The notes under the pieces are model-generated. The model was not told the origin of the DNA, did no database searches, and was given only the letters and a program-made list of their open reading frames with translations. Source: Paraburkholderia sp. ZP32-5 (GTDB lineage: Bacteria; Pseudomonadota; Gammaproteobacteria; Burkholderiales; Burkholderiaceae). From it: DNA of 64,000 bases. The stretch is from contig NZ_JAJEJP010000001.1 in the NCBI RefSeq assembly GCF_021390495.1, positions 3,410,001 through 3,474,000 of the forward strand, written 5' to 3'. The translations under genes were made by a program, and so were the position numbers. Positions within the stretch are counted from its first letter, which is position 1, and each line of letters begins with the position of its first letter. Below, piece by piece: positions 1 to 9,122 of the stretch.

Positions 1-1226
1 GCGCCTTTGCGGCCCGCCTCGATGTTGTGCTTCAGCGCGAACGACACGCCTTCCAGCACCGCGCGATACAGATGCGCGCGCGTATGAAAAAGGCTCAAGC
101 CGACGAACGCGCCGCTCGCTTTCGCATCCCACACCGGACTGCGCTCGCCCATCAGATACGGCAGAAACAGCACGCCATCGGAGCCCGCAGGCACCTTCGC
201 GGCCGACTCTTCGAGCAGCCGATGCGGATCGCCGTGCGGCATCGCGCGCGCGGCTTCGATCTCCGCATGACAGAACTGCTCGCGAAACCACGCCACCGAT
301 GCCCCGGCGGTAATCGCGCCGCCGAACACATACAGGTCGTGTTGGCCGTTGAACACATGCGGCATGCTGACGAGGCCATGCCGCGCGTCGACATGCTGAT
401 TGATATAGCCCCAGCACATGCTGGTGCCGATCATCGCGACGTGCTGACCCGCGCGCGTGACGCCGGCCGCGAACGTCGCCACCGCCGCATCGACGCCGCC
501 CGCGACGATCGCGGTGCCGGCGTCGAGCCCGAGCTGCGCGGTCCATTGCGATAGCAAGCCGCCCACCACGTCCGACGATTCAACCAGGCGCTCGGGCATC
601 ATCGTCGCGGGAATGCCGAGCATGTCGAGCGCTTCGTCCGACCAGTCGCGCTTTGCGATGTCGTACACACCACCGATATTGCCGGCCGCACTATGATCGA
701 CCGCCACCTCGCCGGTCAGCAGGTAGATCACGTACGCGTTCGGCGGCAGGAAATAGCGCGTATGTGCCCATACGTCGGGCTCGTTTTCGCGCAGCCACAA
801 CATCTTCGTGTAGCCGTAGTAGCTGTCCACGCCATTGCCAGTGATCGTACAGAGTCGTTCGACATCGATGTGCTCGCGCACCCAGTCGACCTGCGCGGTC
901 GCGCGCCGGTCCATCCAGATCAGACACGGTGCGAGTGGCCGCATGTCGCTGTCGACCGGAATGCCCGAGCCGCCGTACAGGCTGCTCACGCACAGCGCCT
1001 TGATCGAACTCGCGGCGACGCCGGCTGCTTTCGCGTCGCTCACACAGGCAGCCACGCACTCGACCACCGCCTTGACCCACACCGCGGGCCATTGTTCGGC
1101 CCACAGCGGCTTTGGCGTATCGGGTTGATAGCTCGACGCGTGCTGCGCGACGATCGCGCCGTGCTGATCGACCAGTAGCGCCTTCGTGCTCTGCGTGCCG
1201 ATATCGACGCCGATGACGTAGTTCAT
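1..1226 (-). CDS. FGGY-family carbohydrate kinase, 3' end beyond window
   Basis: Predicted cytoplasmic sugar or polyol kinase; 408 codons are visible and the C-terminus lies outside the window. The protein opens with MNYVIGVDIGTQSTKALLV, the phosphate-1 loop of FGGY kinases, and later shows GTSMCWGY and LPYLMGERSPVWD, typical of the second ATPase-fold domain. It lacks the SGQMHG motif of true xylulokinases, so it belongs to another FGGY subfamily and its substrate is not assigned. The ATG is preceded by GGAGACTCT. It is the last visible gene of the minus-strand operon araC-like, ABC importer, zinc dehydrogenase, kinase, which suggests that it phosphorylates the ketose made by the dehydrogenase (inference). 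Confidence 0.88.
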   Translation of the reverse strand, partial: MNYVIGVDIGTQSTKALLVDQHGAIVAQHASSYQPDTPKPLWAEQWPAVWVKAVVECVAACVSDAKAAGVAASSIKALCVSSLYGGSGIPVDSDMRPLAPCLIWMDRRATAQVDWVREHIDVERLCTITGNGVDSYYGYTKMLWLRENEPDVWAHTRYFLPPNAYVIYLLTGEVAVDHSAAGNIGGVYDIAKRDWSDEALDMLGIPATMMPERLVESSDVVGGLLSQWTAQLGLDAGTAIVAGGVDAAVATFAAGVTRAGQHVAMIGTSMCWGYINQHVDARHGLVSMPHVFNGQHDLYVFGGAITAGASVAWFREQFCHAEIEAARAMPHGDPHRLLEESAAKVPAGSDGVLFLPYLMGERSPVWDAKASGAFVGLSLFHTRAHLYRAVLEGVSFALKHNIEAGRKG

Positions 1227-1298
1227 AGAGTCTCCGTTGACAGCTGATGCGTGAAATCCGCAGCAGATTCGCACACGCGACGTTCACACCCGCACGCG

Positions 1299-2387
1299 TC
1301 ACCCACGCGGCTTCAGCAGCACCTTGATCGAATCGAGCGAATTCGCGATGCGGATCGCGTCGTCCCATTCTTCCAGCGAAAAGCCATGCGTGACGATGCC
1401 CTTCGACGTGACGAGCCCGCGCGCCAGCAGATCGATCGCGATCGGATAGCAGTAAGGCCCCAGATGCGCGCCGCGCACGTCCAGTTCCTTGCGATCGCCG
1501 ATCACCGACCAGTCGAGCGTGGTATCGGCACCGAACACCGAGAATTCGACGAAGCGCCCGAGCTTGCGGATCAGGTCCATCCCCTGATTGACGCCGATCG
1601 GCGCACCGGTCGTTTCAATATAGACGTCGCAGCCGTAGCCGTCAGTCAGCGATCGGATGATCGCGAGCGCGTCATCCTTCTGAGGATTGATCGTCACGTC
1701 GGCGCCGTATTCGCGCGCGAGTGCCAACCGTTCTTCGACGAGATCGATCACGACCAGCTTCTTCGGCGTTTTCAGATGCGCGACCTGCGTCATCATCAGA
1801 CCGAGCGGACCCGCGCCCGCGATCACGACCACGTCGTCCAGCTGCAGATCGCCACGATTGACCGTATGAATCGCGCACGCGAGCGGCTCGATGATCGCCG
1901 CGTCTTCGAGTGAAATGCCGTCGGGAATCTTGTGGACGATCGCGGTCGGCGGAATGCGCATGTATTCGGCCATGCCGCCGTCCGCGACTTCGCGCTGGAA
2001 GCCGAAGATGTTGTGCACTTCGCACATCCAGTACTGGCCGGATTTGCAATAGCGGCACTTGCCGCACGGCACGATCTGCTCGGCGATCACGCGCTCGCCT
2101 TTCTTCACACCGAAGTGTTCGGCCGCCCCTTCGCCGAGTTCTTCGACATAGCCGAAGAATTCATGGCCAGGAATCACCGGTGCTTTGACCCACGGGCTCG
2201 GGCCGCCCCAGAACATCTTCGCGCCCGAATGACATTTGCAATCGCTCGCGCAGATGCCGCACGCGGCGATGCGGATCACGAGTTCATGCGCGCGGGCGCT
2301 GGGCTTTTTCACCTGTTCGACGCGATAGTCCTTCGGCGCATGACAGACGATGGCGGTCATGTTCTGCTTGTCTGTTTGAGTCGTCAT
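1299..2387 (-). CDS. Zinc-dependent alcohol dehydrogenase, erythritol/threitol dehydrogenase-like
   Basis: Medium-chain NAD(P)-dependent dehydrogenase of 362 aa, expected to oxidise a sugar alcohol to a ketose. Catalytic zinc ligands are visible as C43 (CGICASD), H75 and E76 (GHEFFG), with E167 in IEPLA. The structural zinc cysteines are C108, C111, C114 and C122. The Rossmann motif GAGPLG is at 191-196. The chosen start MTTQTDKQ has AGGACC just upstream; an internal ATG (2360) is possible. From memory it most resembles proteins annotated erythritol/L-threitol dehydrogenase; the substrate is unproven. It lies 44 nt after the permease gene and 72 nt before the FGGY kinase gene in the same operon. 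A longer open frame runs upstream into the permease gene in another phase, but that part is not coding. Confidence 0.9.
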   Translation of the reverse strand: MTTQTDKQNMTAIVCHAPKDYRVEQVKKPSARAHELVIRIAACGICASDCKCHSGAKMFWGGPSPWVKAPVIPGHEFFGYVEELGEGAAEHFGVKKGERVIAEQIVPCGKCRYCKSGQYWMCEVHNIFGFQREVADGGMAEYMRIPPTAIVHKIPDGISLEDAAIIEPLACAIHTVNRGDLQLDDVVVIAGAGPLGLMMTQVAHLKTPKKLVVIDLVEERLALAREYGADVTINPQKDDALAIIRSLTDGYGCDVYIETTGAPIGVNQGMDLIRKLGRFVEFSVFGADTTLDWSVIGDRKELDVRGAHLGPYCYPIAIDLLARGLVTSKGIVTHGFSLEEWDDAIRIANSLDSIKVLLKPRG

Positions 2388-2431
2388 TGCATGGTCCTGC
2401 CAGATAGAGGGTGAGAGAGTGTTGGGGAGAG

Positions 2432-3439
2432 TTACTTTCTGCGGTCGCGGCTGATGTAGATCGCAAGCAGAATGATTCCGCCCTTGATCACGTTCTGTAC
2501 GTAGGGATTCACGCCGACCATGTTCAGGCCGTTGTTCAGCACGCCGAGCAGCAGCGCGCCGATCAACGTGCCGAGGATCGAACCGCGGCCGCCGGAAATC
2601 GACGTGCCGCCCATCACGACGGCGGCGATCGCATCGAGCTCGAAGCCGACACCGGCGTTCGGCTGACCGCTCATCAGCCGCGCGGTCAGCACGATCGCCG
2701 CAAACGCGGAAGTCAGGCCCGCGAGCGTGTAGACCAGCAGCTTCACGCGCGCGACGCGCACGCCGGAGAGCCGGGTCGCCTGTTCGTTGCCGCCGATCGC
2801 GTACACGTAGCGCCCGAACGGCATCCGTTCGAGCAGCACCCACGCGATCGCATAGACCACCACCATGATCACGACCGGCGCCTGGATGCCGAGAATCTTG
2901 CCGCTGCCGAAGAAACCGACCCAGTCGGGCAGCCCGTCGATCGGATAGCCGCCCGTGTAGATCAGCGCGAGACCGCGCGCGATGCCCATCGTCGCGAGCG
3001 TGACGATGATCGGCGGCATGCCGGCGAACGCGACGAAAAAGCCATTGGCCGCGCCGAAGCCGAGACCGATTGCAATGCCGACCGCGAGCGCGGCCACCGC
3101 GTTGATGCCGGCCACCATCAAGCCGGCCGCGAGCGTGCCCGACAGCGCCATCACCGAGCCGACCGACAGATCGATGCCGCCGGTCAGGATCACGCAGGTC
3201 ATGCCGACCGCGATGATCGCGTTGATCGACACCTGGCGCAGCACGTTCTCGATGTTCGCCGCGGACAGAAAGCTGTCGCTCGCGAACACCATCACGATGC
3301 ACACGACCAGCAAACCGACGAACGGATAGAACAGCGTCGAGCGTTTTATCGCGGACCAGCTGAAGCGCACCGGCGCGCCCGGCGTATCGCTCGTGACGGT
3401 GGACGTTTTCGGCGGCGAAGAAGGATTAGGCGTGTTCAT
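2432..3439 (-). CDS. Ribose-type sugar ABC transporter permease (RbsC family)
   Basis: Integral inner-membrane permease of 335 aa, BPD_transp_2 type. After a polar N-terminus it shows about eight to ten hydrophobic segments and the family signature [14 protein letters not shown] followed by a glycine-rich helix. A second conserved block reads [13 protein letters not shown], typical of RbsC/AraH/XylH proteins. The start ATG overlaps the end of the upstream ATPase gene by 14 nt, so the two are translationally coupled. The partner ATPase and binding protein are encoded immediately upstream. The cargo is probably a pentose, tetritol or other polyol, judged only from the linked dehydrogenase and kinase. 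Confidence 0.92.
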   Translation of the reverse strand: MNTPNPSSPPKTSTVTSDTPGAPVRFSWSAIKRSTLFYPFVGLLVVCIVMVFASDSFLSAANIENVLRQVSINAIIAVGMTCVILTGGIDLSVGSVMALSGTLAAGLMVAGINAVAALAVGIAIGLGFGAANGFFVAFAGMPPIIVTLATMGIARGLALIYTGGYPIDGLPDWVGFFGSGKILGIQAPVVIMVVVYAIAWVLLERMPFGRYVYAIGGNEQATRLSGVRVARVKLLVYTLAGLTSAFAAIVLTARLMSGQPNAGVGFELDAIAAVVMGGTSISGGRGSILGTLIGALLLGVLNNGLNMVGVNPYVQNVIKGGIILLAIYISRDRRK

Positions 3440-4946
3440 GATTGGCTCCGAGCGAACCGGCGGTCGCATAGGTCATCACGGCGTTCGATTCGATCGCGTC
3501 GCCTTCGAGCATCGCTTCGATGCGGCCCTGCCGGAATACGGCGACGCGGTCGCACATGCCGACGATCTCCGGCAACTCGGACGAGATCATGATGATCGAG
3601 TAGCCGCGCGCGGTCAGTTCGCGCATCAGCAGATAGATTTCGGCCTTCGCGCCGACGTCGATGCCGCGCGTCGGTTCGTCGAAGATCAGGATGTTGGTGT
3701 GGTGATTGAGCCAGCGCGCGATCACGACCTTTTGCTGGTTGCCGCCCGATAGCGTCGCGACTTCGGTGTGCATCGTCGGCGCCTTCACGCCGACGCGCTT
3801 CATGATGTCGGCGGTCGCCCGTGCCTCGCCGCGCTGGTCGATAAAGAAGCGTAGCGAGCGGTACTTGCCGAGGTTGTTGATCGAGATGTTCTGCTTGATC
3901 GAGAAGTCGATGATCAGCCCTTCGGTCTTGCGGCTCTCCGGCAAAATGCCGACCCCCGCGCGCAACGCATCGGCCGGATCGGCGAGTTTCGCCGCCGCGC
4001 CGTTCACGCGAATCTCCTTCACGTACGCGCGATCGGCACCGATCACCGCGAGCGCGGTCTCGGTGCGTCCCGAGCCGACCAGTCCCGCAAAGCCGAGAAT
4101 TTCGCCTTCGCGCAGCGTAAAGCTCAATTCAGGGCTGTCCTTGAACAGCTGCAGCCGCACGACGTCGAGCACGATCTTCGCATCGGCGCGAAGCGTCGGC
4201 TTCGGCGGAAAGCTGCTTTCGATGCGGCGCCCGACCATCATCTGCACGAGCCGGCTCACGTCCGATTGCGCGACCTCGGTCATGCCGACGTACTGGCCGT
4301 CGCGCAGCACCGTGATCCGGTCGCACACCTCGAAAATCTCTTCGAGGTGATGCGAGATGAAGATCATCGCAACACCCTGCTGCTTCAGCTCACGCATGAT
4401 CGTGAACAGATGCGCGGCTTCGGCCGGTGTCAGCGTCGCGGTCGGCTCGTCGAGAATCAGCACGCGCGCATCGAGCGACAACGCCTTGCCGATTTCGACG
4501 AACTGCTGCTGCGCGACGGAGAGTTCCCGAATCGGCACCGACAGATCGATCGCGACACCGAGCCGCGCGAAAATCGCCGCGGCCGCGCGCCGCATCTTCG
4601 TGCGCTCCAGCATGCCGAAGCGGGTCCGCATTTCGCGGCCGAGAAACATGTTCTCCACCGCGTTCAGATACGGAATCAGGCTGAATTCCTGAAACACGAT
4701 ACCGACGCCCGCGGCCACCGCATCGTGATAGTTGGCGAAATGGCGCTGCTCGCCGTCGAGCGTGATCGTGCCTTCGTCGGGCTGGTAGATGCCGCACAGA
4801 ATCTTCATCAGCGTCGACTTTCCCGCGCCGTTCTCGCCGAGCAGCGCGTGAATCTCGCCGCGCGCGATATCGAGGTGAATGCCCTGCAGCGCCTTCACGC
4901 CGGGAAAGCTTTTGCTGATGTTGTCGAGCTTGAGGATCGTGTCCAT
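3426..4946 (-). CDS. Sugar ABC transporter ATP-binding protein, double NBD (RbsA family)
   Basis: Cytoplasmic ATPase of 506 aa with two fused nucleotide-binding domains. NBD1 carries Walker [10 protein letters not shown] near residue 40, signature LSVAQQQ and Walker [15 protein letters not shown]2 has the degenerate Walker [10 protein letters not shown] typical of this family, with signature LSGGNQQK and Walker [13 protein letters not shown]. The start MDTILKLDN is chosen because AGGAA precedes it and homologues begin here; an in-frame 23-residue upstream extension has no ribosome site. It energises the RbsC-type permease encoded next, whose start it overlaps, and works with the periplasmic binding protein encoded upstream. 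Confidence 0.93.
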   Translation of the reverse strand: MDTILKLDNISKSFPGVKALQGIHLDIARGEIHALLGENGAGKSTLMKILCGIYQPDEGTITLDGEQRHFANYHDAVAAGVGIVFQEFSLIPYLNAVENMFLGREMRTRFGMLERTKMRRAAAAIFARLGVAIDLSVPIRELSVAQQQFVEIGKALSLDARVLILDEPTATLTPAEAAHLFTIMRELKQQGVAMIFISHHLEEIFEVCDRITVLRDGQYVGMTEVAQSDVSRLVQMMVGRRIESSFPPKPTLRADAKIVLDVVRLQLFKDSPELSFTLREGEILGFAGLVGSGRTETALAVIGADRAYVKEIRVNGAAAKLADPADALRAGVGILPESRKTEGLIIDFSIKQNISINNLGKYRSLRFFIDQRGEARATADIMKRVGVKAPTMHTEVATLSGGNQQKVVIARWLNHHTNILIFDEPTRGIDVGAKAEIYLLMRELTARGYSIIMISSELPEIVGMCDRVAVFRQGRIEAMLEGDAIESNAVMTYATAGSLGANHEHA

Positions 4947-4977
4947 CGCGTGTTCCTGTCGCGGGTCGCATGGCAAG

Positions 4978-5006
4978 TTGCCGTGTGCATCTTTCGCACA
5001 CGGCAA
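4978..5006 (-). other. Intercistronic hairpin between binding-protein and ATPase genes
   Basis: Inverted repeat with an 11-bp perfect stem (TTGCCGTGTGC and its complement) and a 7-nt loop, directly after the binding-protein stop codon and before the ATPase gene. No T-run follows it, so it is more likely an mRNA-stabilising or partially terminating element, as known for malE-malF type operons, than a full terminator. Confidence 0.65.
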
Positions 5007-5031
5007 GCGCCACACCCACCCGCATGCGCCT

Positions 5032-6069
5032 TTACCAGCTGAAGCCCTTCGCGTTGCTCTTGTCGATCATCTTCACGTCGACCGGAATCGCCTTCGGCAC
5101 ATTGGCACCCCACTTCTTCGCGAGCGCGACACCCAGCGCGATGCGCACCTGGTCGGCCGGGAATTGCGCGGACGTCTCGACGAATTTCGAGTTCGGCTTC
5201 TCGATCGCGGCGATCGCTTCCGGCGCGCCGTCGACACTGGTCAGCTTGATGTCCTTGCCCGACGATTCGATCGCCGACAGCGCGCCCATCGAGCCGCCGT
5301 CGTTGACGCTGAATACGCCCTTCAGGTTCGGATGCGCCTGAATCATGTTCTCGGTGACGGACAGCGCGGTCGCGCGTTCCTGCTTGCCGTTCTGCGTGTC
5401 GACCAGCTTCACGCCCGGCGATTTCGCGAGCGCCGCCTTGCAGCCGCGCACGCGTTCGAGAATCGGCACGACCGGAATGCCGTCGAGAATCGCCACCTCG
5501 CCGCTGCCGCCGATCGACTTCGCCAGGTATTCGCAGGCCATCATGCCCGCGTCGTAGTTCTTCGAGCCGACGAACGAATCGACCGGACCGTTTGCATTCG
5601 CATCGACCGCGACGACCACCACGCCGGCCTTCTTCGCCGACGTCACCGCCGACTGGATGCCGGTCGAATCGGTCGGATTGACGAGCAGGATGTCGATCTT
5701 CTTCTGCAGCATGTCCTCGACGTCGCTGACCTGCTTGCTGACGTCGTGATGCGCATCGGTGACGACCACCGTCGCGCCGACCGATGCGGCCGCATCGTTC
5801 AACGCCTTTTGCATCGTTACGAAATACGGGTTGTTCAGCTCCTGGAAGGTCATGCCGATTTTCAGCGGCGCGGCCTGCGCGGCTTGCGCACTTTGCGCGA
5901 CCGACATCGCGACGAGCGACAGACCGAACGCGAGCGCGGCGGCGTGGCGCGCGAACGTGCGCGGTGAAGCCGGCTGTCGGGAGGACTTCAACGCGAACTG
6001 GCAAGCGGGATCAAAAGCAGACTGAGAGCCAGGCTGAAAACAAGGCAGAAAAGCGGATTCCTTCTTCAT
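5032..6069 (-). CDS. Ribose-type periplasmic sugar-binding protein (RbsB family)
   Basis: Secreted ligand-binding protein of 345 aa of the Peripla_BP_4 (LacI-like) fold. The mature region begins near [16 protein letters not shown], the standard first strand and loop of ribose or xylitol binding proteins, and contains [14 protein letters not shown] and [12 protein letters not shown]. The signal peptide is unusually long: about 42 mostly polar residues precede the hydrophobic core [12 protein letters not shown] and a probable AQA cleavage site. The start is nevertheless well supported by AGGAG seven bases upstream, and no later ATG fits. It is the first gene of the importer part of the operon and is followed by a strong hairpin, which would favour excess binding protein over the membrane parts. 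Confidence 0.93.
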   Translation of the reverse strand: MKKESAFLPCFQPGSQSAFDPACQFALKSSRQPASPRTFARHAAALAFGLSLVAMSVAQSAQAAQAAPLKIGMTFQELNNPYFVTMQKALNDAAASVGATVVVTDAHHDVSKQVSDVEDMLQKKIDILLVNPTDSTGIQSAVTSAKKAGVVVVAVDANANGPVDSFVGSKNYDAGMMACEYLAKSIGGSGEVAILDGIPVVPILERVRGCKAALAKSPGVKLVDTQNGKQERATALSVTENMIQAHPNLKGVFSVNDGGSMGALSAIESSGKDIKLTSVDGAPEAIAAIEKPNSKFVETSAQFPADQVRIALGVALAKKWGANVPKAIPVDVKMIDKSNAKGFSW

Positions 6070-6102
6070 GGTTGTCTCCTTTTTTTGAAGTGAGCACGCC
6101 CG

Positions 6103-6126
6103 TCGCGCCGTGTGCGCACGGCGCGA
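6103..6126 (-). other. Hairpin between araC-type regulator and binding-protein gene
   Basis: Perfect 10-bp inverted repeat (TCGCGCCGTG and complement) with a 4-nt loop in the 105-nt gap after the regulator stop codon. No T-run follows it on the minus strand. It may reduce read-through from the regulator gene or protect the transporter mRNA end. Confidence 0.5.
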
Positions 6127-6174
6127 TGCGTGTTGAAACGCGAGTGGACTCGATCAGCGGACTACATAACCCGG

Positions 6175-7152
6175 CTAAGTGAGCGGATAAGCGACGCCGC
6201 TACGCGGCAATCCCGGCGCCAGCACAATCGATGGCGCGTTGTCGATGCCCCTGCCATGTGCGGCCGCCTCCTCGGAAGCATCGCGGCTTGCATCGTTCAG
6301 TTGCTGGTAGCGGCGGAATGTCGACGGCGCCATACCCTTCACCGCGAGAAACTGCCGGTTGAAATTCGACAGGTTGTTGAAACCCGCCTTGAAGCAGATG
6401 TCGGTCACGCTCAGCGCGTCGTCGGTCAGCAACTGGCACGCGAGATTGATGCGCATCCGGTTCACGTACTGCACGAACGGCAGCCCGGTGTGGCGGCGGA
6501 AATAACGCGAAAACGCGCTGACGCTCTGTCCGGCCAGTTGCGCGAGTTCGGATTCGCGCAACTCGTTGGCGAGGTTCTTGCCGATATACGCGAGCACATG
6601 ATTGATGCGCGTCGCCGAGAAGCTGGTCGGATCGGCCTGGTACGCGGGGCTCGCGAGCGTGTCGCGATCCTGCGCGTTCATCAGGATCTCGAGCATCGAC
6701 ATGAATAGCACGAGGCGGCGCAGTCCGCGCGCCGCGAGCAGTTCGAGAAAGAGCGGCTGGATCCGCGCGGAGGTCTGCGAGCCGAACGACAATCCGCGGC
6801 GCGAGTCGGCGAGCAACGCATCGACCTGACGCCACTCCGGAAAGCTGTCGAAGCAGTTCGACACGAACTCCTGACCGAATTGCACGACCAGATTGCGTTG
6901 CGCGACGCTCTCGCCCTCGGGCACGTCGCTGACCCAGTTGTGCGGCAGGTTCGGGCCCATCAGCACCAGGTTGCCGGGCGCGAAGCTGCCGATGTGATCG
7001 CCGACGAACATCTTGCCGGTGGTCGCGACGATCAGATGAATCTCGTATTCGGGGTGAAAGTGCCAGCGCACCGTGCGATACGGGTAGCCATGCGACCACA
7101 CCTTGAACGATTCGTCGTGGCGTACCGCCACGATTTCGAGATCAGGTTCCAC
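6175..7152 (-). CDS. AraC-family transcriptional regulator
   Basis: DNA-binding regulator of 325 aa. The N-terminal half is a cupin-like sensor domain (RTVRWHFHPEYEIHLI). The C-terminal hundred residues form the two helix-turn-helix AraC domain, with ARINHVLAYIGKNL and the hallmark end VTDICFKAGFNNLSNFNRQF. The start is taken as GTG at 7152 because GGAGG lies six bases upstream; the open frame extends much further but without a ribosome site. It lies 105 nt upstream of the sugar-binding-protein gene on the same strand and is divergent from the dalD-like gene, so it could control the polyol operon, the divergent unit, or both. The ligand is unknown. Confidence 0.9.
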   Translation of the reverse strand: MEPDLEIVAVRHDESFKVWSHGYPYRTVRWHFHPEYEIHLIVATTGKMFVGDHIGSFAPGNLVLMGPNLPHNWVSDVPEGESVAQRNLVVQFGQEFVSNCFDSFPEWRQVDALLADSRRGLSFGSQTSARIQPLFLELLAARGLRRLVLFMSMLEILMNAQDRDTLASPAYQADPTSFSATRINHVLAYIGKNLANELRESELAQLAGQSVSAFSRYFRRHTGLPFVQYVNRMRINLACQLLTDDALSVTDICFKAGFNNLSNFNRQFLAVKGMAPSTFRRYQQLNDASRDASEEAAAHGRGIDNAPSIVLAPGLPRSGVAYPLT

Positions 7153-7508
7153 TGTCTGCCTCCATGAGGCGGTTCGCGTGCTGGCCGATGACTTATGACC
7201 GATACGCGCGCCGCCAGACTTGATCTTGTACAGCGAAAAGTAACCGCCAAACGCGCCGGCCACCACTCGAAAAGAGACCGCGGATCGATACTTTTTTGCA
7301 TTCGGGTTAGTCCTGAGGCCGGCGAAGTCAAATTTGATGCAATGCAAAACCGGGCATCGAGCCCTTCGTGCCGCTTCGGGATGCGTACGTTGCGGCGTCT
7401 CGCGATAGCACGCCGGCACCCGCTCGCGCGATGCCGCGCCGCGTCACGAAAACTCCGCGCCGTCGCCTTGACTTTCGCTCCAGCGGGTACGATCATTCGC
7501 TCACATGC

Positions 7509-7522
7509 AGAGCAAATGCTCT
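7509..7522. promoter_or_regulatory. Candidate operator, AGAGCA-AA-TGCTCT palindrome
   Basis: Perfect 6+2+6 inverted repeat just upstream of the probable -10 of the polyol dehydrogenase gene. A related sequence sits upstream of the facing sorbitol operon at 18109-18122. The obvious candidate binders are the SorC-type regulator encoded at 10692-11639 or the AraC regulator; which one is not decided by the sequence. Confidence 0.45.
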
Positions 7523-7528
7523 ACCCTG

Positions 7529-7534
7529 TATAAC
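7529..7534 (+). promoter_or_regulatory. Candidate -10 hexamer for polyol dehydrogenase gene
   Basis: TATAAC lies 42 nt before the ATG at 7577 and seven bases after the palindrome. The hexamer at the usual -35 distance (TGCAGA) is poor and overlaps the palindrome, which fits an activator-dependent or repressor-blocked promoter. Confidence 0.4.
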
Positions 7535-7576
7535 GCGCGCTTCGAGCCGCGGAAGATTGGAACCACGGAGACGTAC

Positions 7577-8989
7577 ATGAACAGCGGGCAAGGCAGCGGC
7601 GCGGCCGCACACGTGATCCTGCATATCGGCGCGGGGTCGTTTCATCGCGCGCATCAGGCGTGGTATCTGCATCGGCTCAACGAAGCGAAAGCCGCGGGCG
7701 AGCCGCACTGGTCGCTGACGGTCGGCAATATCCGTGGCGACATGAACGCGGTGCTCGACGCGCTCGCCGCGCAGAACGGCGTCTATACGCTCGAAACCGT
7801 GACGCCGAAAGGCGAGCGCGCATACGAGACGATCCGCTCGATCGAGCGCGTGCTGCCGTGGAGCGAAAGCCTCGACGGGCTGATCGAGGCCGGCGCCGAT
7901 CCGGCCTGCAAGATCATCGCGTTCACGGTGACCGAAGGCGGCTATTACCTCGACGAGCACGACCGGCTCGACCTCGCGAACCCGGACCTCGCCGCCGATC
8001 TCGCCGGCGGCCATACGACGATCTACGGCGCGCTCGCGGCGATTCTCGATGCACGCATGAAACGCGGCGCGGGCGCCGTCACGCTGCAGACCTGCGACAA
8101 CCTGCGCAGTAACGGCGAGCGCTTTCACGCGGGAATGAGCGAGTTTCTGCAGCGACGCGGCGCGAAGGATCTCGCGCAATGGTTCGACGCCAACACGTCG
8201 TGCCCATGCTCGATGGTCGATCGCATTACGCCGCGTCCGACGCCCGATGTGCGCGAGCGCGTGAAGGCCGCAACCGGCGTCGACGACGCGAGCCCGGTGA
8301 TGGGCGAGGCCTTCATCCAGTGGGTCATCGAAGACCGTTTCGTCGCCGGACGGCCGGCCTGGGAGAAGGCCGGCGCGGAAATGGTCGAGTCGGTGCTGCC
8401 CTATGAGGAAGCGAAAATCCGCATCCTGAACGCGCCGCATAGCTGCATCGCGTGGGCGGGCACGCTGGTGGGCCTGAACTACATCCACGAAGGCACACTC
8501 GATGACGACATCCGCCAGTTCGCGTACGACTACGTGACCGAGGACGTGATTCCGTGTCTGAGCCCGAGTCCGCTCGATCTCGAACGTTATCGCGACGTGG
8601 TGCTCGAGCGCTTCAGCAATCCGCATATCCTCGATACGAATCAGCGTGTCGCCGCCGACGGCTTTTCGAAACTGCCCGGCTTCATCGCGCCGACGCTCGC
8701 CGAGTGCTTCGAGCGCGGCGTCACGCCGGCTGCGACCGCGGTGCTGCCCGCGCTGTTCTTCCGCTTTCTCGAACGCTGGCACACCGGCAAGCTGCCGTAT
8801 GCGTATCAGGACGGCGTGATGGACGAGCGCGTCGCGCACGGCTTTTTCACCGCGCCCGATCCGCTGCGCGCATTCGCCGCCGACAAACTGCTGTGGGGCC
8901 GCATGGCGCAAACGCCCGAACTCGAAGCAGCGCTCGCCGGCGCGCTCGCGCGAGTCGACGCATGGCTCGCGAAACGCGGCGCGGCCTGA
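7577..8989 (+). CDS. dalD: Mannitol dehydrogenase family protein, D-arabinitol 4-dehydrogenase-like
   Basis: Zinc-independent long-chain polyol dehydrogenase of 470 aa that would oxidise D-arabitol to D-xylulose and/or D-mannitol to D-fructose with NAD. The N-terminal Rossmann part contains [18 protein letters not shown]. The family active site K-x4-N-x2-H is seen as K280, N285 and H288 ([10 protein letters not shown]). The ATG at 7577 has GGAG six bases upstream. Xylulokinase is encoded 133 nt downstream, which supports D-arabitol to xylulose to xylulose 5-phosphate; the facing sorbitol/mannitol importer operon supports mannitol as an additional substrate. Symbol given by similarity, substrate preference not proven. 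Confidence 0.88.
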   Translation: MNSGQGSGAAAHVILHIGAGSFHRAHQAWYLHRLNEAKAAGEPHWSLTVGNIRGDMNAVLDALAAQNGVYTLETVTPKGERAYETIRSIERVLPWSESLDGLIEAGADPACKIIAFTVTEGGYYLDEHDRLDLANPDLAADLAGGHTTIYGALAAILDARMKRGAGAVTLQTCDNLRSNGERFHAGMSEFLQRRGAKDLAQWFDANTSCPCSMVDRITPRPTPDVRERVKAATGVDDASPVMGEAFIQWVIEDRFVAGRPAWEKAGAEMVESVLPYEEAKIRILNAPHSCIAWAGTLVGLNYIHEGTLDDDIRQFAYDYVTEDVIPCLSPSPLDLERYRDVVLERFSNPHILDTNQRVAADGFSKLPGFIAPTLAECFERGVTPAATAVLPALFFRFLERWHTGKLPYAYQDGVMDERVAHGFFTAPDPLRAFAADKLLWGRMAQTPELEAALAGALARVDAWLAKRGAA

Positions 8990-9122
8990 ACCGCTGACGG
9001 ACTCCACTTTGATCCGCGTCGGGTCGATTTGATTCACACGTGCTGCCAGGCTTAATGCTCATGACAGCGCCCGCGATGTGCGGCTAAAGTAGCGCATCCC
9101 CAACGACGAAGGTTTCGCGCCC

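Larger units (their letters stand above)
7153..7576. promoter_or_regulatory. Divergent promoter region between AraC regulator and polyol dehydrogenase
   Basis: This 424-nt stretch shows no convincing gene. On the plus strand it contains a perfect short palindrome (7509-7522) followed by a TATAAC -10-like hexamer. On the minus strand a TTGACT hexamer (complement of 7326-7331) is a weak -35 candidate for the regulator gene. AT-richer patches near 7225 and 7290-7335 stand out in otherwise GC-rich DNA. Confidence 0.5.

Noticed and set aside
27..554. Plus-strand frame at the left edge
   Set aside because: Opposite the FGGY kinase, whose reading frame with kinase motifs runs through to the window edge.
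1299..3302. A 667-codon open frame that would fuse the zinc dehydrogenase to an Arg/Asp-rich N-terminal half
   Set aside because: The upstream half is the permease gene read in the wrong phase; the dehydrogenase has its own ATG and ribosome site at 2387.
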